Assembly: GCF_000026145.1 (NCBI RefSeq)
Contig: NC_009445.1
Location: forward strand, 2,852,001-2,916,000
Reading direction: 5' to 3'
Length of the DNA stretch: 64,000 bases
Origin: Bradyrhizobium sp. ORS 278
GTDB taxonomy: Bacteria > Pseudomonadota > Alphaproteobacteria > Rhizobiales > Xanthobacteraceae
Part shown: positions 53,872-62,983 of the stretch, one piece after another
How the letters are laid out: each line of letters opens with the position of its first letter
How positions within the stretch are numbered: the stretch's first letter is position 1
Notes under the pieces: model-generated
The model's database searches: none
What the model was told of the DNA's origin: nothing
What the model saw: the letters and a program-made list of their open reading frames with translations, nothing else
Translations under genes and position numbers: made by a program

Positions 53872-55704
53872 GTGAGTGTGTTGAGTATCATCCGCGATTG
53901 TCTTGATGCTTTGCTGCATCCGTCGGCTCGAACTGATGCGATGACACGCGCGCGCCATCGCGCTTTCATCGCGCCGCGCCTGCTCGGCAGCCTCGCCGCT
54001 TTTGCCGTGTTCCCGGCCTACCTCGCAATGCGCGGCGCACCGAGTGCGCTCGAGGTCGGCGCGCTGGCCTGGCTGATCGCGCCAATTTTGTTGTCCTGGT
54101 ATCTGTCGCGCACCGGCCGTTATGAGAGCGCCTGCGCGCTGTCGTCGCTGGCGCTGTCCGCATTGATCATGGCGGTGTCGATCGAGACCGGAGGCATCGA
54201 ATCCTTCGCGGCTGTCTGGCTGATCGTCGTCCCCCTCGAGGCATCATTTTCGGCCTCGCGCCGCGTCGTGGTGTTCTCCGCAGCGCTCGCGCTGTCCTGC
54301 GCGCTGCTGCTGATTGTGATCGGCCATTGTGGCTGGCTGCCGAAGCCCGAGACCAATCCGGCGCTGCGCACGAGCCTGCTCGCCTTCGGCGTTGCCTCGG
54401 CGACGCTGTACGCGGCCGTGCTCGCCTTTGCCGCCGACACCCTCGCGCGCACCAGCGTGACGCTGCTGTCGATGGAGGAGGAGCGCTATCGTCTGCTCGC
54501 GCGCAACATGAGCGACGTGATTTCCCGCCATCGCCGCAACGGCGCTGTCATGTTCATTTCGCCCGCTGTGGAAACGCTGCTCGGCGCGCCGGTTGCGCAG
54601 CTCCACGGCCACGGCCTGTTCGAGCGCGTGCATGTCGCGGATCGCCCGGCCTATCTGACCGCGCTGTCCGAAGCGGCCGGCGGCAGCGAAGCCTCGAGCG
54701 TCGAGTTCCGCCTGCGCCGCGATGCGCCGGGCGAGGGCCGCGCTGGGCAGCAGTCCGTCGATTTCATCTGGGTCGAGATGCGCTGCCGGCCGCTCGATCG
54801 CGCCGGAGTCACCTGCGCGGGCACCGATCAGGAGGTGGTCGCGGTCATGCGCGACGTCACCGACCGCAAGCTGCAGGAGCAGGCGCTGGAGCTTGCGCGC
54901 AGCGCCGCGGAACGCGCCGACGCCGCCAAGACGCGATTCCTCGCGACCATGAGCCACGAGCTGCGTACGCCGCTGAATGCCATCATCGGCTTCTCCGAGA
55001 TGCTGATGCAGGAGCAGGTGCTCGTGCTCAACGCCGCGCGACGCCGCGAATATGCGCAGCTGATCAACGATTCCGGCCAGCATCTGCTGTCGGTCGTGAA
55101 CGGCATCCTCGACATGTCGAAGATGGAGTCCGGCCATTTCGAGCTGACGCCGGAGCCGTTTGCGCCGCGCACCGCGCTGTTCAATTGCTGCAATCTGCTG
55201 GCGCTGCGTGCGCGCGAGAACGGTGTCGATCTGGCGGCGGATGCGCCGCATGACCTGCCTGTCATCACCGGCGATCCGCGCGCATTCAAGCAGATCGTGA
55301 TCAACCTCGTCTCCAATGCCATCAAGTTCACCGAGCGTGGCGGTCGTGTCACGGTGTCCGCCGGCGTCGACGGCGCGCGCCTGTTGTTGCGAATCACCGA
55401 CACGGGTGTCGGCATCGCGGCCGACGATCTCAAGCGCATCGGCGATCCGTTCTTCCAGGCCGGCAAGACCTATCAGCGCCGTCACGAGGGAACCGGACTT
55501 GGCCTGTCGATCGTCAAGAGTCTCGTGACCTTGCACGGCGGCGAAATGTCGATAGAAAGCAAGCTCGACGAGGGAACGACGGTCACGATCGCGCTGCCGA
55601 TCAACTGCGTCGCGGAGATGGCCGCTGGTGCCACCGTCACGCCGCTGTCGCCCGCGCGGTCCGCCCAGGCGGGGCAGGTGATGCAGGTGAAGAAGAGTGC
55701 CTAG
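53872..55704 (+). CDS. DivJ/PdhS-like membrane histidine kinase
   Basis: 610 residues from GTG 53872. Six hydrophobic segments (about 25-195) are followed by a PAS domain (about 205-320), then the dimerization helix FLATMSHELRTPLNAIIGFS with the phosphorylated His, and the catalytic domain with NLVSNAIKFTERGG, DTGVGIAADD and GTGLGLSIVKSL. Length and layout match DivJ of Caulobacter, a kinase for DivK, the cell-division response regulator; other PdhS kinases are possible. The next gene overlaps its stop. Confidence 0.88.
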   Translation: MSVLSIIRDCLDALLHPSARTDAMTRARHRAFIAPRLLGSLAAFAVFPAYLAMRGAPSALEVGALAWLIAPILLSWYLSRTGRYESACALSSLALSALIMAVSIETGGIESFAAVWLIVVPLEASFSASRRVVVFSAALALSCALLLIVIGHCGWLPKPETNPALRTSLLAFGVASATLYAAVLAFAADTLARTSVTLLSMEEERYRLLARNMSDVISRHRRNGAVMFISPAVETLLGAPVAQLHGHGLFERVHVADRPAYLTALSEAAGGSEASSVEFRLRRDAPGEGRAGQQSVDFIWVEMRCRPLDRAGVTCAGTDQEVVAVMRDVTDRKLQEQALELARSAAERADAAKTRFLATMSHELRTPLNAIIGFSEMLMQEQVLVLNAARRREYAQLINDSGQHLLSVVNGILDMSKMESGHFELTPEPFAPRTALFNCCNLLALRARENGVDLAADAPHDLPVITGDPRAFKQIVINLVSNAIKFTERGGRVTVSAGVDGARLLLRITDTGVGIAADDLKRIGDPFFQAGKTYQRRHEGTGLGLSIVKSLVTLHGGEMSIESKLDEGTTVTIALPINCVAEMAAGATVTPLSPARSAQAGQVMQVKKSA

Positions 55705-56392
55705 ACGAGCTGCAGAGGATGATGAGGCGCCGCCGCGCCGTCGCAAGCGCACGGCTGCAACTGCTGCCGTGGTCGAAGTGGCGGACGAACGCGGCTGGCT
55801 GATGCGTGCCGTGCTCTACAGCCCGAAGGACATGTTTGCCGGGCTGTTGGCCTGCGCCGCGGCGAGCGCGATCATCGTCAATGCCGTGTTCCTGCAATCG
55901 GGTCCGCATCCCGCGCCGATGTTCGGTTCCATCGTGACCATTCCGCCGGTCCTTGCGAATTCCAATCCAATGCCGCGACCGCGCCCGGCGGAGGCGATGT
56001 CTCCGTTCGATCCGAAGGTGATCGAAACCCGGCCGCCGGAGACCCGCGCGGCGGAGCCGAAGGTGGCGGAGCCGCGGGTGGCCGACACGCGCTCCGATCA
56101 GAAATACGCCGATCCTCTCGCTGATCTCGTCCGTTCGGTCAGTGGCGGCCAGGCCGCTACGCCGCGTCCGCAGCCGACGCAGCAGGGCGGCAATGCACGC
56201 CGGGTCGCGGCCGTTCAGCGTGCGCTGACCGAATATGGCTATGGCCAGCTGAAGCCGACCGGGATGATCGGATCCGACACCCAGACAGCGATCCAGAAAT
56301 TCGAGCGCGAGCGCAAGCTGCCGGTGACCGGACAGGTGTCGGACCGCCTGGTCCGCGAGCTGGCAATTGTCATCGGGCACCCGATCGAATAG
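55697..56392 (+). CDS. Peptidoglycan-binding membrane protein
   Basis: 231 residues from GTG 55697, which overlaps the kinase stop by 8 bases. A basic start (PPRRRKRTA) and one membrane segment (FAGLLACAAASAIIVNAVFL) precede a Pro-rich linker, and the C-terminal 70 residues (RVAAVQRALTEYGYGQLKPT, IGSDTQTAIQKFERERKLPV) form a PG_binding_1 domain. Topology puts that domain in the periplasm. Coupling to the kinase suggests a role in envelope or division sensing, which is inference. Confidence 0.85.
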   Translation: MPRRAAEDDEAPPRRRKRTAATAAVVEVADERGWLMRAVLYSPKDMFAGLLACAAASAIIVNAVFLQSGPHPAPMFGSIVTIPPVLANSNPMPRPRPAEAMSPFDPKVIETRPPETRAAEPKVAEPRVADTRSDQKYADPLADLVRSVSGGQAATPRPQPTQQGGNARRVAAVQRALTEYGYGQLKPTGMIGSDTQTAIQKFERERKLPVTGQVSDRLVRELAIVIGHPIE

Positions 56393-56444
56393 AGCAGGCC
56401 ACGAGCTGCGATCGGCAGCACGCTCTCAAGCGGCCTAAGACATC

Positions 56445-56795
56445 ATGCGACTGAAGACGAGCATCTGGGTCAGCGCCTATCTGCGCCGCTGTCAGTCGGC
56501 CGGTGTGTTCGGCGCGATCAGCCATCGCGGTGCGGAGGAGGCGGGGGCCGTCTTCGTCAAGGTCGCGCTGATGGACCGCACCGCGCAGCTCTACGCTCCG
56601 GCGCCGCAGACGGTCTATGACGACAGCCGGCCGCTCGAACGTCTCTTCGTTGCCGTGTCGCCGCAGCCCTTGCCGGAATTCGAGATCGACGAAAGATTGC
56701 GCAAGGAGCTGCGCTTCGATCCCGATGCCTGGATCGTCGAGACCGAGGACAAGCAGGGTCGCCACTTCCTCGACCTCGCGCCCGAGCAGCCCTAG
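56445..56795 (+). CDS. DUF1491-family protein
   Basis: 116 residues: LKTSIWVSAYLRRCQSAGVF at the start, GAVFVKVALMDRTAQLYAPA in the middle and DAWIVETEDKQGRHFLDL at the end are the family pattern. Function is unknown; it is cytosolic by composition. It is 52 bases after the peptidoglycan-binding gene and may share its transcript. Confidence 0.88.
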   Translation: MRLKTSIWVSAYLRRCQSAGVFGAISHRGAEEAGAVFVKVALMDRTAQLYAPAPQTVYDDSRPLERLFVAVSPQPLPEFEIDERLRKELRFDPDAWIVETEDKQGRHFLDLAPEQP

Positions 56796-56892
56796 GTCAC
56801 GATGCGTTTCTACGGAAACTCATCATGATCTTATCTCTTTGTCTCGAGCATGATCTCTTCGGAAACCGGTTTCCACGTCTTCGGATCATACC

Positions 56893-57846
56893 CTAGCGCT
56901 TGAAGCCGTCGGTGCCGGTGCGCACGATCGGCTTGGCCGGCGCATGCGTGCCGGCGCGCGCGCTGCCACGGACATGCTGCCGCTCGTCGTCGTACAGCGC
57001 CGTCCGGTGCTTCGCCCGGATCGCGGCCATCGCGGAGCCGCGCCACGCCGCCAGCATGATCAGCGCGGCGCGCTCGCTGAGCCGCTCGTAAAAGCGCGAC
57101 AGCCGGAACACGGTCTGGACCGACTGGCCCATCTCGGGCTTGAGAAACAGCAGCACGCGTTCGAACGCCGGTGGCGGCATGCCGAGCGCCTTGGCCGCGC
57201 AGGCGAGCGGCTCGCCGGCGGAATCATTGACGATCTCACGGCTGACACGCGAGGGCAGGATCAGGCTTTCGCCGAGCTCCATCGTGAATGTGTCGACGTC
57301 GGCGTTGAAGGCGGCCATCTCCAGCGCCTCGATCGCATGCACCGCGCGGTGCAGGGGCGTCGGAGCCGCCGGCTTCAGCGGCGTGGTCGCGAGATTCTGC
57401 AGGATCGCGATGCGCTCGTGGGACGCTGCGCGCATGAACATCTCGCTCAGCTCGGCAGCCTCCTTCGGCTGCATCGACAATCCCGCGTCATCGCGCGCCG
57501 CCGGTTTCGGCTGAGGTGCGCGCAGCGCTGCTGGAATGAGTCCGGCGAGCGGCGGCGCCGGCTCGTCCTGCGCCGGGCGCAAACCGAGCTTCTTCAGGAT
57601 CTCGACCGGCGTTCCCGGGTAGATCGCAAGCCGGGCGCGCACCGCCGCGCGTGTCGCATCATCGACATCGTCGACGAGGCGTGACGCCAGCTCGACGAAT
57701 TGCCGCTCCTCATCCGCTGAATGTGCGCTTGCCTGCACGTAGAGATCGGTCAGCACGCGCAGCAGTGTGGGCTTGATGTCGACGCCCTCGCGACGCGAGA
57801 GCGTGAGCAGCCCGTCGAAGCCGGGGAACAGCGATGATCTTGTCAT
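56893..57846 (-). CDS. DUF2336 protein, paralogue 2
   Basis: 317 residues from ATG 57846. The start SSLFPGFDGLLTLSRREGVD is followed by a helix-rich domain ending near PKAAELSEMFMR and by FERVLLFLKPEMGQSVQTVF. It has the DUF2336 layout but differs widely from the copy at 17612-18721. No clear ribosome site is seen before the ATG. Two CtrA-type boxes lie 51-191 bases upstream, so cell-cycle regulation is plausible. Confidence 0.8.
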   Translation of the reverse strand: MTRSSLFPGFDGLLTLSRREGVDIKPTLLRVLTDLYVQASAHSADEERQFVELASRLVDDVDDATRAAVRARLAIYPGTPVEILKKLGLRPAQDEPAPPLAGLIPAALRAPQPKPAARDDAGLSMQPKEAAELSEMFMRAASHERIAILQNLATTPLKPAAPTPLHRAVHAIEALEMAAFNADVDTFTMELGESLILPSRVSREIVNDSAGEPLACAAKALGMPPPAFERVLLFLKPEMGQSVQTVFRLSRFYERLSERAALIMLAAWRGSAMAAIRAKHRTALYDDERQHVRGSARAGTHAPAKPIVRTGTDGFKR

Positions 57847-57896
57847 GTCGGGTACGCAACTTCGGCAATCGTTGCGCCCATTAGATCGCACTTGTT

Positions 57897-57911
57897 TTAA
57901 TGGCGCGTTAA
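57897..57911 (-). promoter_or_regulatory. CtrA-like box, upstream of DUF2336 paralogue 2
   Basis: TTAA-TGGCGCG-TTAA, full 4-7-4 spacing, 51 bases before the DUF2336 start. The motif is symmetric enough to serve either strand. Confidence 0.55.
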
Positions 57912-58021
57912 GGAAAACAATCGGTGAAGATCGGCCGAATATGCCCGGTGAGACAAAGGCGCAACGCTGGCTTGCCATCTCTCATGCCGATGCACGCGAT
58001 CCGTGTTTCGATCGCGCTGCA

Positions 58022-58037
58022 TTAAGATCCTCTTAAC
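58022..58037 (+). promoter_or_regulatory. CtrA box, complete
   Basis: TTAA-GATCCTC-TTAAC, an exact match to the CtrA consensus TTAA-N7-TTAAC. It lies between the divergent DUF2336 gene and the small gene at 58233. The rest of 57847-58232 shows no gene. Confidence 0.6.
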
Positions 58038-58232
58038 CACGTCCTGATCTTAATCGATCCGTTCGATGATCTCGCCTTGGCCTCGTCACTGCGCCAGCCT
58101 GATCTTCGCCACCTGGAATGCCGCGTCGTTCACCCGGCATTCGTGATCGTCAGTTTGCGTGCCCCAGTGCCTGCGAAGTTCGGGCGGCGGGGAGTTTGGG
58201 GGTCAGAACTTCGGGCACGAAAGAGAGTTGAC

Positions 58233-58421
58233 ATGGCGACCATCATTGAATTCCCGGCGGATGTTGCGCGTCGCGCGCGGCCTGCCGTGACCGGCGCGCC
58301 GGAGGAGGGCATGGGAACGATCCTGATTCTTCCCGTCGTTCGGATCGAGCGCGAAACCACGACCGATGATCGCGGGCCCCGCGAGGGCGCCGCGCCGAGC
58401 CGCCGCCGCCGTCGCCGCTGA
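58233..58421 (+). CDS. Small Arg-rich protein, function unknown
   Basis: 62 residues: ATIIEFPADVARRARP at the start and GTILILPVVRIERETT in the middle, ending in RRRRRR. Small proteins with an IIEFP start are frequent in Bradyrhizobium. GAAAGAGAG precedes the ATG. No function is known. A lipoprotein gene starts 16 bases after it. Confidence 0.6.
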   Translation: MATIIEFPADVARRARPAVTGAPEEGMGTILILPVVRIERETTTDDRGPREGAAPSRRRRRR

Positions 58422-58437
58422 GATCAGGGGACTGGGA

Positions 58438-59199
58438 ATGCCGGACGTGATGGTTCGGGTCCGGCGCGCCGCTCCGGCCGTCGCACTCATCCTTTCGAGC
58501 GGACTGCTCGGCGCCTGCAGCGGCGGTGATTTCGGCCGCACCCGCGCCGACATGCGCAACGACGACATGCACAAATGGATCGGGGCGGAAGCCACCGCCA
58601 GCGTGGGCGTCAAGCCGTCACAGTTCCAGCTGACCGACAATGAGCGCCAACTGCGCGATCTCGCTTATCCGCTGATCGAGCCACCGCATTCACGTCCTGC
58701 ATGGAAAGCGGTGTTCGGCGACTACGCACCGTCTGCGTCGCCGTGGCGGCAGAAGGTGGCGTTCGATCGCACCGCCTATGGCCGGGCGCTGATCGACGAG
58801 CCGCATCGCTCGCATTCGTCGCGCTACGCGCAGCTGATCGACGACGTCCGCGACGACATCACCCGCTTCGAGCCGTTCTTCGCCTCCGCGATCCGCGTCA
58901 TCGATCTCGATCGCAAGCGCGACGCCAGCATGAAGTACATGACCGAACTGTCGCCGCGCGAGAAGGCGGACGCGGTCGCGCGCATGCAGGAGAACTCGCT
59001 GATCGTGCAATGGGTGCAGATCAGCCTGGAGCAGCGCGTCTCGTCCTATCGCTGGGCGCTGGAGCGCCTGGTGCTCCAGGCCCCCGACGGCATGGCTGCC
59101 GAGGCCGACCGCCTGATCAACGAGCTGGCGGCGCAGACCGCCAATCCGCCGGTGGCGGCGCGGCCCCTGATCGAGCGGCCGCTGACGACGCGCGGCTGA
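58438..59199 (+). CDS. Lipoprotein of unknown function
   Basis: 253 residues from ATG 58438. The leader (APAVALILSSGLLGACSGG) ends with a lipobox LLGAC, so the Cys is lipidated. The rest is helix-rich and soluble, with DNERQLRDLAYPLIEPPHSR. No family is recognised. GGGGACTGGGA precedes the start, 16 bases after the small gene, so both may be co-transcribed. Confidence 0.8.
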   Translation: MPDVMVRVRRAAPAVALILSSGLLGACSGGDFGRTRADMRNDDMHKWIGAEATASVGVKPSQFQLTDNERQLRDLAYPLIEPPHSRPAWKAVFGDYAPSASPWRQKVAFDRTAYGRALIDEPHRSHSSRYAQLIDDVRDDITRFEPFFASAIRVIDLDRKRDASMKYMTELSPREKADAVARMQENSLIVQWVQISLEQRVSSYRWALERLVLQAPDGMAAEADRLINELAAQTANPPVAARPLIERPLTTRG

Positions 59200-59246
59200 T
59201 TCAACGACCATTCCTGATCACTTTGATCCGGATGTGTAGACCCCCG

Positions 59247-59349
59247 CTGTCATCGTCCGCGAAGGCGGACGATCCAGTACGCCGTGACCTCTTGGTTCAA
59301 TCACTTCTCCCACGGAGTACTGGATGCTCCGCCTTCGCCGAGCATCACG
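59247..59349. repeat. Dispersed palindromic element, ATCCAGTAC/GTACTGGAT type, copy 3
   Basis: CTGTCAT, hairpin CGTCCGCGAAGGCGGACG, ATCCAGTAC, 36-base core, GTACTGGAT, hairpin GCTCCGCCTTCGCCGAGC, ATCAC. It lies between the lipoprotein gene and the end of the convergent CoA-transferase gene. Confidence 0.85.
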
Positions 59350-59418
59350 GCGCGGAATGGACTGCGCAAGCTCAACTCGGACCTCACGCTTGACTGGTTC
59401 GGCTATGCTCTTGGTCAG

Positions 59419-60909
59419 TCACTCCGGCCTGAGCAGGCGGAACGCCTCTTCCAGCAGATGCGGCGTGTGCTTGCCGGTGGAGTCGCGGCAGGCGCGCTCG
59501 AAATAGTCCGACAGGGCAGGGCGGAATTTGGGATGTGCTGCCTGCTCGATCACCGTGCGGGCGCGCTGCTTCGGCGACAGGCCGCGCAGATCGGCGAGGC
59601 CGCGCTCGGTGACCAGGATCTGCACGTCGTGCTCGGTGTGGTCGACATGCGTCACCATCGGCACGATGCAGGAGATGGTGCCGGCCTTCGCCGTCGACGG
59701 CGTCATGAAGATCGACAGATAGGCGTTGCGGGCAAAGTCGCCGGAGCCGCCGATGCCGTTCATGATGCTGCTGCCGCGGACATGCGTCGAGTTGACGTTG
59801 CCGTAGATGTCGGCCTCGATCAGGCCGTTCATCGCGATCACGCCGAGCCTGCGGATCACCTCGGGATGGTTGGAGATCTCCTGCGGCCGCAGTACGATGC
59901 GATCGCGCAGAAACTCGATCTCGCGATTGAACTCGATCGCGGCCTCCGAGCTCAGCGACAGTGCGGTCGCCGACGCGAGATCCATCCGGCCCGAGCGGAG
60001 CAGGTTGAGCATGCCGTCCTGCAGCACCTCGGTGTAGGCGGTCAGATGCGGGAAGGGCCCGTCATCAAGCCCGGCCATCACGGCATTGGCGACATTGCCG
60101 ACACCGGATTGCAGCGGCAGCAGGCTGCGCGGCAGCCGGCCCTGCTTCACCTCGTGCGCGAAGAACTCCAGGATGTGGCCCGCGATCGCGCGCGAGACAT
60201 CGTCTGGCGGCGCGAAGGTAGTGTTGCGGTCCGGCGCGTGGGTCTCGACGACGGCGATGACCTTGTTCGGATTGCAGCGATAGGTGGTCTCGCCGATGCG
60301 GTCGCCGGGCGCGATGATGGGGATCGGCTTGCGATGCGGCGGCAGCCGGGTGCCGTAGTAGACATCGTGCATGCCGAGCAGCGCGGGGTTCATCCACGAA
60401 TTGACCTCGATGATCACGCGATCGGCCTGATCGAGCCAGGTCTTGTTGTTGCCGATCGAGGTCGACGGGATCAGCCGGCCGTCCGGCAGGATGCCGGCGC
60501 ATTCGATCACCGCGACGTCGAGATGGCCGAGGAAGCCGAACCATACGAATTGCGCGACGTGGCTGAGATGCAGGTCGATATATTCGATGCTGCCGGCGTT
60601 GATGCGCTGGCGCGTTGTCGGATCGGACTGATAGGGCAGGCGCAGGTCGATGCCGTTGGCCTTGGCGAGCGCGCCGTCGAGTTCGGGCGCGGTCGAGGCG
60701 CCGGTCCAGACGCCGATGCGGAAGGGCTCGCCGCGCGCATGCGCCTGCTCGATGCGCCGCGCCAGCGCCATCGGCACCGCCTTGGGATAGCCCGAGCCGG
60801 TGAAGCCGCTCATGCCGACATGGCTGCCCGGCGTGACCAGTGCGGCGGCCTCATCCGCCGACATGATCTTGGCGCGCAGCGCCTGCGACATCACCTGCGA
60901 AGAACTCAT
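59419..60909 (-). CDS. Acetyl-CoA hydrolase/succinyl-CoA:carboxylate CoA-transferase
   Basis: 496 residues. GMSGFTGSGYPKAVPMAL at the start, SGVGNVANAVMAGLDDGPF in the middle and LTAYTEVLQDGMLNLLRS, which carries the catalytic Glu in TEV, are typical of the Cat1/AarC/ScpC family. It exchanges CoA between succinate and acetate or propionate. As the window also has mutA, mutB and meaB, a propionyl-CoA role (ScpC) is possible but the genes are not adjacent. Confidence 0.92.
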   Translation of the reverse strand: MSSSQVMSQALRAKIMSADEAAALVTPGSHVGMSGFTGSGYPKAVPMALARRIEQAHARGEPFRIGVWTGASTAPELDGALAKANGIDLRLPYQSDPTTRQRINAGSIEYIDLHLSHVAQFVWFGFLGHLDVAVIECAGILPDGRLIPSTSIGNNKTWLDQADRVIIEVNSWMNPALLGMHDVYYGTRLPPHRKPIPIIAPGDRIGETTYRCNPNKVIAVVETHAPDRNTTFAPPDDVSRAIAGHILEFFAHEVKQGRLPRSLLPLQSGVGNVANAVMAGLDDGPFPHLTAYTEVLQDGMLNLLRSGRMDLASATALSLSSEAAIEFNREIEFLRDRIVLRPQEISNHPEVIRRLGVIAMNGLIEADIYGNVNSTHVRGSSIMNGIGGSGDFARNAYLSIFMTPSTAKAGTISCIVPMVTHVDHTEHDVQILVTERGLADLRGLSPKQRARTVIEQAAHPKFRPALSDYFERACRDSTGKHTPHLLEEAFRLLRPE

Positions 60910-61056
60910 CGTGCCAGCTCCAACGCGGACTGTCGGGTCCGCCCAAGTGCGCGCTGTTTAGGATGAGCCTTTCGGTGCTGTCTTGATACGGGTCAATCGC
61001 AGGGCTATCGCATATGGCATGCGGAGCTGTCTTGGCGAGCGATCCCGCCGATGATT

Positions 61057-61109
61057 CTCTCCGTCATGCCCTGGCTTGTCCGCGTCAAGCCCGGCCATGA
61101 CGCGGAGAG
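61057..61109. repeat. Palindromic intergenic element
   Basis: CTCTCCG-TCATG...CATGA-CGCGGAGAG with an inner GCTTG/CAAGC pair forms one long hairpin of about 53 bases between the CoA-transferase gene and the end of the CYTH gene. Type differs from the other elements. Confidence 0.7.
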
Positions 61110-61174
61110 AGATGAGCGCAAAACTGCGCTTGCCGTCGGCGATTGTCCTGGGATCAATCGGTGCGGGGCGCGCA

Positions 61175-61678
61175 TCACAGCCCTGCACCGCACGCGCGAC
61201 GCAGTTCCCGCACCTTGCTGGCGTGCAGACGCTCGCTCAGCAGGTTGGCCTTGCTGTAGCGTGGGTCGCCTGTGACCTCGTCGCCGACCCAGTCGGGACG
61301 CGTCACGACGGTCGTCTCGCTCGGCAGCTCGATCTCGGCGATGATGATCCCCTCGAGCGCGCCGCGATAGACGTCGACCTCCCAGATGCCGCTTTCGCCG
61401 GGCACATAGTGGCGCGTCTTCTCCAGGATGCGTCCCTCGCAATGCGCGAAGATGGCGTCCGCATGATCGCGCGGAATCTCGTATTCGAATTCCTCGCGCG
61501 ACAGTCCGCGGCGGCCGCTCTTCACGCAGAGCGTTGTCCGATCGCCATAGCAGCGGACGCGGACCTTGAGACCATCCTGGCGCGCGACGAGACCGTCGCG
61601 AAGGTCCTCACTGTGGGTGGCCAGAGCTCGCCAGGAGTCGGTCCTGACGAGAAACTTACGTTCGATTTCGAGGGGCAT
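61175..61678 (-). CDS. CYTH-domain (triphosphate tunnel) protein
   Basis: 167 residues from ATG 61678. LEIERKFLV is the ExExK signature; GLKVRVRCYGDRTTLCVKSG, EEFEYEIP and GDPRYSKANL are the further tunnel strands. Such proteins hydrolyse inorganic triphosphate or related nucleotides. A frame extension to 61741 lacks likeness. It stands alone. Confidence 0.92.
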   Translation of the reverse strand: MPLEIERKFLVRTDSWRALATHSEDLRDGLVARQDGLKVRVRCYGDRTTLCVKSGRRGLSREEFEYEIPRDHADAIFAHCEGRILEKTRHYVPGESGIWEVDVYRGALEGIIIAEIELPSETTVVTRPDWVGDEVTGDPRYSKANLLSERLHASKVRELRRACGAGL

Positions 61679-61805
61679 GACCTGTTGATGAGCGAAGCAC
61701 CGCCGTCCTGATATGTCATAGCAGCGGGGCGAGACAATCACTATGCCACGAAGGATGAAGAGCGCGTTGTCGAATTGATCGAAGGTCTGCTTAACCTCTT
61801 ACCGC

Positions 61806-62390
61806 CTAGCGCTTGCCGCGCGGCTTTTCGGTCTTCGCCGGCGCTTCGGCCTGCGGGCCACAGGTCGCTGCAGCAAGGGAAGCCTGCGCCTGCGGCATGA
61901 GGCCGGGTTCGGCCGCGAGCGCTTTCAGCACGATCAGGCCGGTCGTCGTCGGCGAATCGATGATCAGACGGTCGGCGGCCGTGACCTCCTCGTCCTCCGG
62001 CAGATCCTCGTGCTGAGCTTCGGTCATCAGATCCAGCTCGATGACGCGCTTGCCTGCAGAACGATCGTTGATCGCGTAATAGGCAAGCTCGTTGCGCGTG
62101 TAGAACGACACCGATGTATAGGCTTGGCTCACAGGCACCGTCAGCTTGAGCGGACCGTCGGACAGATCGTAACGGCAGATCGCCATCGCGAAGGCCGGGT
62201 CCATGAACGGCATCGGCGAATTGTTGGGATCGGCGAGCGGCAGCTGCGTGACGGCGTTCAGCTTGGTCATCGGCGTCAGCCGCGAATAGGCGTCCTGCGT
62301 CGAGATCCGCGGCAGCGCCAGCACGCTGACGAGATGGACCACGCCGCCGAGCAGCACGCCGACCACGATGGTGAACAGCAGCCGGATCAT
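61806..62390 (-). CDS. DUF1254-type membrane-anchored protein
   Basis: 194 residues. An N-terminal membrane segment (IRLLFTIVVGVLLGGVVHLV) is followed by a beta-rich domain with LNAVTQLPLADPNNSPMPFM and YTSVSFYTRNELAYYAIND, of DUF1254 type. Its start overlaps the stop of the DUF1214 gene by 4 bases. In other bacteria the two domains are joined in one protein; here they are two coupled genes. Confidence 0.82.
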   Translation of the reverse strand: MIRLLFTIVVGVLLGGVVHLVSVLALPRISTQDAYSRLTPMTKLNAVTQLPLADPNNSPMPFMDPAFAMAICRYDLSDGPLKLTVPVSQAYTSVSFYTRNELAYYAINDRSAGKRVIELDLMTEAQHEDLPEDEEVTAADRLIIDSPTTTGLIVLKALAAEPGLMPQAQASLAAATCGPQAEAPAKTEKPRGKR

Positions 62391-62968
62391 GACGGGCAGC
62401 CCACGGTGGTGATCGCGGGCATCGGCGCGTCGCGCTGGGTGCGCGTGGCCACGCCCACCGGCGTGTCGTAGAGGCGCAGCATCAGCGCGTAGCGCTCGAT
62501 GCCGCCGGTCGGCAGCCAGTTGCCGGCGCGCGAGCGCGCGGCGACGCGAATCTCGAACGAGCCGTCGGCGCCGCGCACCAGCTCCTGGCTGGTGAAGCCG
62601 TAACGCTCCAGCGTGTTGGCGACGAGGTGGCCCTTGCGGTCATACAGCGTGAGCGTCCAGAAGCGGGCCGGCGGCGTCACGCCGCTGACCAGGATGTCGC
62701 AGCGGCCGTCGAGCGGCTTCTTCTGATCGTCGGTGGTCGCGGTGAACGCGACGCCGTCGCCGGTGCCGATCGGCAGCTCGCCATTGCGGGTGATGGTGGC
62801 GCGCGCATAGGGGTCGACATCGGCGGTGCCGGTCTTGGGACGCGCGGTCCAGGCGCCGATCGTCAAGGTGCCGAACTCGGTGCCGCGGGTGGTGGTGATC
62901 CAGGTCGCGCCGATGCCGACGCCGGTGGCGATCAGCAGCGCGAGCAAGGTGATGAAGAGCAGCCGCAC
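62387..62968 (-). CDS. DUF1214-type membrane-anchored protein
   Basis: 193 residues. A membrane segment (LLFITLLALLIATGVGIGAT) is followed by a domain with DVDPYARATITRNGELPIG, ARFWTLTLYDRKGHLVANTL and GGIERYALMLRLYDTPVG, the DUF1214 pattern. It is coupled to the DUF1254 gene and lies 15 bases after the end of the PBP1A gene. Role unknown; the envelope location is from the membrane anchor. Confidence 0.85.
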   Translation of the reverse strand: MRLLFITLLALLIATGVGIGATWITTTRGTEFGTLTIGAWTARPKTGTADVDPYARATITRNGELPIGTGDGVAFTATTDDQKKPLDGRCDILVSGVTPPARFWTLTLYDRKGHLVANTLERYGFTSQELVRGADGSFEIRVAARSRAGNWLPTGGIERYALMLRLYDTPVGVATRTQRDAPMPAITTVGCPS

Positions 62969-62983
62969 GGGACTTCGCTGTCG

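Noticed and set aside
59284..60966. 560-residue frame on the plus strand
   Set aside because: Antisense shadow of the CoA-transferase gene; low-complexity composition.
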